A stretch of 64,000 nt of DNA, taken from positions 186,001 to 250,000 of the forward strand of contig JALNJX010000001.1 of assembly GCA_023268255.1 (NCBI GenBank), in the 5' to 3' direction. Positions within the stretch are counted from its first letter, which is position 1. The number at the start of each line of letters is the position of its first letter. The notes beneath the pieces are model-generated. The model saw only the letters and a list, made by a program, of their open reading frames with translations, did not search any database and was not told the DNA's origin. A program made the position numbers and the translations under genes. This document shows positions 61,770 through 64,000 of this stretch, one piece after another. The stretch is from Candidatus Wolframiiraptor sinensis. Lineage in GTDB: Archaea > Thermoproteota > Nitrososphaeria_A > Caldarchaeales > Wolframiiraptoraceae.

Positions 61770-61826
61770 CAAGCATGATGGAAAAGAGGGGGCAGAAGAA
61801 TATATGGCCACCAAGACCTCGAAAAA

Positions 61827-61842
61827 GTTAAATATATATAGT
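61827..61842 (+). promoter_or_regulatory. TATA box of the AT-rich 61.9 kb gene
   Basis: AGTTAAATATATATAG gives an ideal TATA element; transcription would start near 61865, just before the two palindromes described next. Confidence 0.5.
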
Positions 61843-61872
61843 GCCTCCTTTATCGAAAAGCATCATGTTAAC

Positions 61873-61908
61873 ATTTTTGCAAAAATTTTTCTTATTTTTT
61901 TGCAAAAA
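61873..61908. promoter_or_regulatory. Tandem palindromic operators (TTTTTGCAAAAA, twice)
   Basis: ATTTTTGCAAAAAT at 61873-61886 is a perfect 14-base palindrome. TTTTTGCAAAAA recurs at 61897-61908. Centres are 23 bases apart, about two helical turns, just downstream of the predicted transcription start. This is the form of a paired repressor site. Confidence 0.6.
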
Positions 61909-61945
61909 TTATTATACCGGCAAGGACCACAATCCATCGTGGAAA

Positions 61946-62335
61946 ATGGAAGGGAGGAGGAACGTGGCGGAAACCATGTGCGGGGTGAAATGCGCGGCCA
62001 TGTTCAAGGGTGTTATTAGGGATCTTATGGGTGAGAGCGCGCTAATAGTCCTAGAGCGTCAGCTCTCGAGGAAGCTGACCGAGGCAGAGCCCTTCGAATA
62101 CATGCTGATAGATCCTAGAAGATTCTATGATGCGCTGGCCTCCATTATCGGGCCCAACGCCGCACGCACTCTTCTAAAGCTCATCTTCAAACAAATAGCC
62201 GAAAAACACAAGTTAACGTGGCTTCGCGCCGATGAACTCATAGCAATGATGATCAAGGGTGGAGAAGGAGCAAAGGAGCAAATCTCAAAGCTCTTCCAAG
62301 AAATATGCAAATCCGAAAACTCCGAAAATTACTAA
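61946..62335 (+). CDS. Hypothetical protein
   Basis: About 129 residues. After the variable start (MEGRRNVAETMCGVKCAAMF) it reads GVIRDLMGESALIVLERQLSRKL, EYMLIDPRRFYDALASIIGPNAARTLLKLIF and DELIAMMIKGGEGAKEQISKLFQE. I recognise no family; the helical content and the CGVKCAA motif suggest a small regulatory or metal-binding protein. ATG 61976 and GTG 61964 are alternative starts (a GGGAGGAGG stretch lies at 61952-61960). Next to a tandem-HTH regulator and behind paired operators. Confidence 0.6.
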   Translation: MEGRRNVAETMCGVKCAAMFKGVIRDLMGESALIVLERQLSRKLTEAEPFEYMLIDPRRFYDALASIIGPNAARTLLKLIFKQIAEKHKLTWLRADELIAMMIKGGEGAKEQISKLFQEICKSENSENY

Positions 62336-62386
62336 AATATCTCTCAAGAAAAATGATTCTGAAAAGAATCTTGAAGGTGATGCGAA

Positions 62387-63442
62387 ATGGATGAAACGAG
62401 GAGAGTTATAGAAGCGCTTATGCAAGTGGGACCCCGATTCACTGACATATCTCAAGTATCTGGAATTCCAGTTTCTACTGTAAGGTATATATTGCTTAAG
62501 AAATTACCAAAGTTCGGCTTTCATGTTCAAATTTCTGTAGACTACGCAGCACTCGGTCTACAGAGGTACCTAGTGGAGTTCAGGAGTAAGTACCCCGTCT
62601 ATCATATTTCAAAGATACTTGATCTTCTTGGGGAATGTACATATTTAGACTATTACGTTTACTCTATGAACGAGAGAAGATTTCTATCAATCTTTGCGCT
62701 TCCTCCAGCATATGAAGGAGATTTCTTGGAGTTCTTGAACCTCATGCAGGTTTCTGGTCTTATCGAAAATATCAAAGTATGCAAGCTTGTTTATTTGAGA
62801 GCTTTACCCTTAATGACAGATTTTTTTGATTTTTCAAGAGGTGTATGGGAACAGGATTGGTTTACTAAACTTGGGATGAGAGAAATACCAGAATCGCCCG
62901 AACACGTCCATTCCAATCCGAAAGTCGATAAAATAGATCTAATAATTCTTTCTGAATTACAAAAGAGAGTAACTAGAATCAAGTATGGCGAACTTGCTCA
63001 AAAGTTTAGGTTAACGCGTCAAACAATCAGCAAGCACTACAAACATGCTAGGAACTTTATCAAACTTTTTGCAGTTTATTGGTTTCCACCAATGAATCCT
63101 GAGCTCATTGCAATACCATTACTGATAAGAGTCCCTGCCGAAAGCAGGTATAGAAAGATACTCATTAATATACCATTCACCTTCTCTGAATTCAGAAGTG
63201 AGTCAGGGGAATATTTTGCGATGCTTCTCGTTCCAAGTATGGGTTTTTACAAAACTCTCGAGGTATTAACGAGTAATATAGAATCCCTTAGAATGAATTT
63301 TTTAGATATGCGATACACCGGAAAATTTACAATCCAATATAATCTCTTTCAAAAAGGTCTCTGGATAAATCCGTTTGAAACTGCTATTGAAAAACTCATA
63401 CAGGTAGTGAAAGGCAATATGAAAACAGGAGAAAAAGGATAA
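62387..63442 (+). CDS. Archaeal regulator with two Lrp-like winged helices
   Basis: 351 residues. HTH 1: VIEALMQVGPRFTDISQVSGIPVSTVRYILLKKL (residues 7-40). HTH 2: KIDLIILSELQKRVTRIKYGELAQKFRLTRQTISKHYKHARN near 185-225. Between and after lie two similar alpha/beta stretches, so this looks like an internal duplication of an AsnC-type unit. Codon use is clearly more AT-rich than in the first 61 kb, with many AAA, TTT and ATA codons. It may control the gene before it through the palindromes at 61.9 kb. Confidence 0.75.
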   Translation: MDETRRVIEALMQVGPRFTDISQVSGIPVSTVRYILLKKLPKFGFHVQISVDYAALGLQRYLVEFRSKYPVYHISKILDLLGECTYLDYYVYSMNERRFLSIFALPPAYEGDFLEFLNLMQVSGLIENIKVCKLVYLRALPLMTDFFDFSRGVWEQDWFTKLGMREIPESPEHVHSNPKVDKIDLIILSELQKRVTRIKYGELAQKFRLTRQTISKHYKHARNFIKLFAVYWFPPMNPELIAIPLLIRVPAESRYRKILINIPFTFSEFRSESGEYFAMLLVPSMGFYKTLEVLTSNIESLRMNFLDMRYTGKFTIQYNLFQKGLWINPFETAIEKLIQVVKGNMKTGEKG

Positions 63443-63488
63443 GTAAACAAAAATAAAGAGAGAAGGGCGATATTAGCGCCTGCTTCCT

Positions 63489-63629
63489 TTAGAGTGGAAC
63501 TTTAGATACTTTCTCTGCAGGCACGCCTATCAAAGCTGATACTGCTAATATGGCTGCTTCAACGGCTATTATGATTAACATCTCCTTGGATAGGCCTAAT
63601 CTTAGGGCTACATCCTCAAAGTTGTTCAT
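63489..63629 (-). CDS. Small membrane protein, 46 residues
   Basis: ATG at 63629 opens MNNFEDVALRLGLSKEMLI, then a membrane segment (IIIAVEAAILAVSALIGVP) and AEKVSKVPL to a TAA at 63489. A TATA-like GTTAATATT lies about 24 bases upstream, fitting a leaderless message. Too short for usual gene callers. No family recognised. Confidence 0.5.
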   Translation of the reverse strand: MNNFEDVALRLGLSKEMLIIIAVEAAILAVSALIGVPAEKVSKVPL

Positions 63630-63737
63630 GGTTTATTAATGGTTAAGGAGAATATTAACATTTTTACAAAGAATTCAGAAATTTTTGTAATTTTGATGAT
63701 TCTATGAGCAATACTTATATACTATTGCGTCAGCGGG

Positions 63738-64000
63738 ATGAGATTGAGCCTGTTTATGCGGCTGCGAGCCGGCCCCCTCCTACTGCTCTTGTTTACGATA
63801 ATGCTGATAGTTTTTCTCGCGTATCGCGGCTTGTTCGAAAATTTTGAGTTATTTCCTCCTAGCCCTGACGCGGTTTATCCGAGACCTGTTGTTGAGCTAT
63901 TTTCAAGACAAGATTATGAAGTTGTGTCAGGGGGGAATGCTCCGGGCGTCATCAAACTTACCATCAGATTGAGTAATAATAGTAGTGAGCCCGGTATTCG
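63738..64000 (+). CDS. Membrane-anchored extracellular protein, N-terminal part (runs off the window edge)
   Basis: ATG at 63738 begins MRLSLFMRLRAGPLLLLFTI, continuing as a membrane anchor (MLIVFLAYRGLF), then FELFPPSPDAVYPRPVVELF and, after a linker, GVIKLTIRLSNNSSEPGI at the edge. The frame is open for at least 87 codons. After the helix it looks like the start of a beta-sandwich, as in secreted domains. A TATA element (CTTATATAC, 63714-63722) lies about 20 bases upstream. Confidence 0.65.
   Translation, partial: MRLSLFMRLRAGPLLLLLFTIMLIVFLAYRGLFENFELFPPSPDAVYPRPVVELFSRQDYEVVSGGNAPGVIKLTIRLSNNSSEPGI

Noticed and set aside
1-64000. CRISPR arrays, insertion sequences, integrases or attachment sites
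   Set aside because: No regularly spaced repeats, transposase-like proteins or terminal inverted repeats flanking a gene were seen; the single strong inverted repeat at 22.06 kb has only a 5-base spacer.

Overview
The window is archaeal and most likely from a hyperthermophile of the Thermoproteota/Korarchaeota side of the tree. It carries ribosomal proteins eS25, uL22, uS3, uL29, uS17 and uL14, RNase P protein Rnp1, fibrillarin, a wyosine-pathway Taw2 and an aKMT-like lysine methyltransferase. Arginine is mostly AGG/AGA and isoleucine mostly ATA. Many genes have a TATA box 22-30 bp upstream of the start codon, which suggests leaderless mRNAs. The exact lineage cannot be fixed from this sequence alone.

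Layout. 0-3.6 kb: partial eS25, Taw2, and a DUF362/ferredoxin/NapH redox cluster. 3.7-9.9 kb: two halves of the ribosomal S10/spc cluster, separated by SfsA and oxygen-defence genes (FprA flavoprotein, ferritin, peroxiredoxin, Lrp regulator). 10.1-14.4 kb: GltD-like flavoprotein, fibrillarin, GlmS. 14.4-20.8 kb: hypF and a group 3b (hydBGDA) NAD(P)-linked [NiFe] hydrogenase. 20.9-22.0 kb: AbrB-PhoU regulator. 22.1-27.9 kb: a second soluble hydrogenase of unusual build. 27.9-31.3 kb: maturation genes hypD, hypE and two proteases. 31.4-41.0 kb: a twelve-gene complex-I-like membrane complex whose large subunit keeps all four [NiFe]-binding cysteines, so it is read as a group 4 ion-pumping hydrogenase. 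41-44.6 kb: hypC, nikR, an FmdE-domain gene and a metal ABC transporter, probably a nickel supply operon. 44.6-52.5 kb: methyltransferase, transporter, DUF72, ATP-cone, Dps-like protein, ornithine cyclodeaminase-like enzyme, tungstate ABC transporter and a ModE-like regulator. 52.5-61.8 kb: accessory genes (mutarotase-like protein, HEPN/MNT pair, radical SAM protein, DNA glycosylase, two more DUF72 proteins, MFS exporter). 61.8-64 kb: an AT-rich tail with a tandem winged-helix regulator, a tiny membrane protein and a partial membrane-anchored protein.

The most striking system is the 22.1-27.9 kb cluster: NuoE, NuoF, a HoxU-like protein, a [NiFe] large subunit and a hybrid subunit. The usual [NiFe] small subunit is cut in two. 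Its N-terminal proximal-cluster half is fused to a ferredoxin plus [FeFe]-hydrogenase-like domain. Its C-terminal two-cluster half is fused to the HoxU-like [2Fe-2S] protein. The [FeFe] part keeps the PCxxKK and CPGGC-GGGQP motifs but has lost the first H-cluster cysteine motif. Hybrid archaeal [NiFe]/[FeFe] hydrogenases have, as I recall, been reported recently; this exact domain exchange and the missing motif deserve a check.

A second theme is frame damage. At least eight genes are restored to family-like full length by adding or removing one base, nearly always in a short G or A run, and hydB also has an in-frame TGA where the family has Trp. The pattern fits residual sequencing error better than true pseudogenes. 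I annotate these genes over their reconstructed span.
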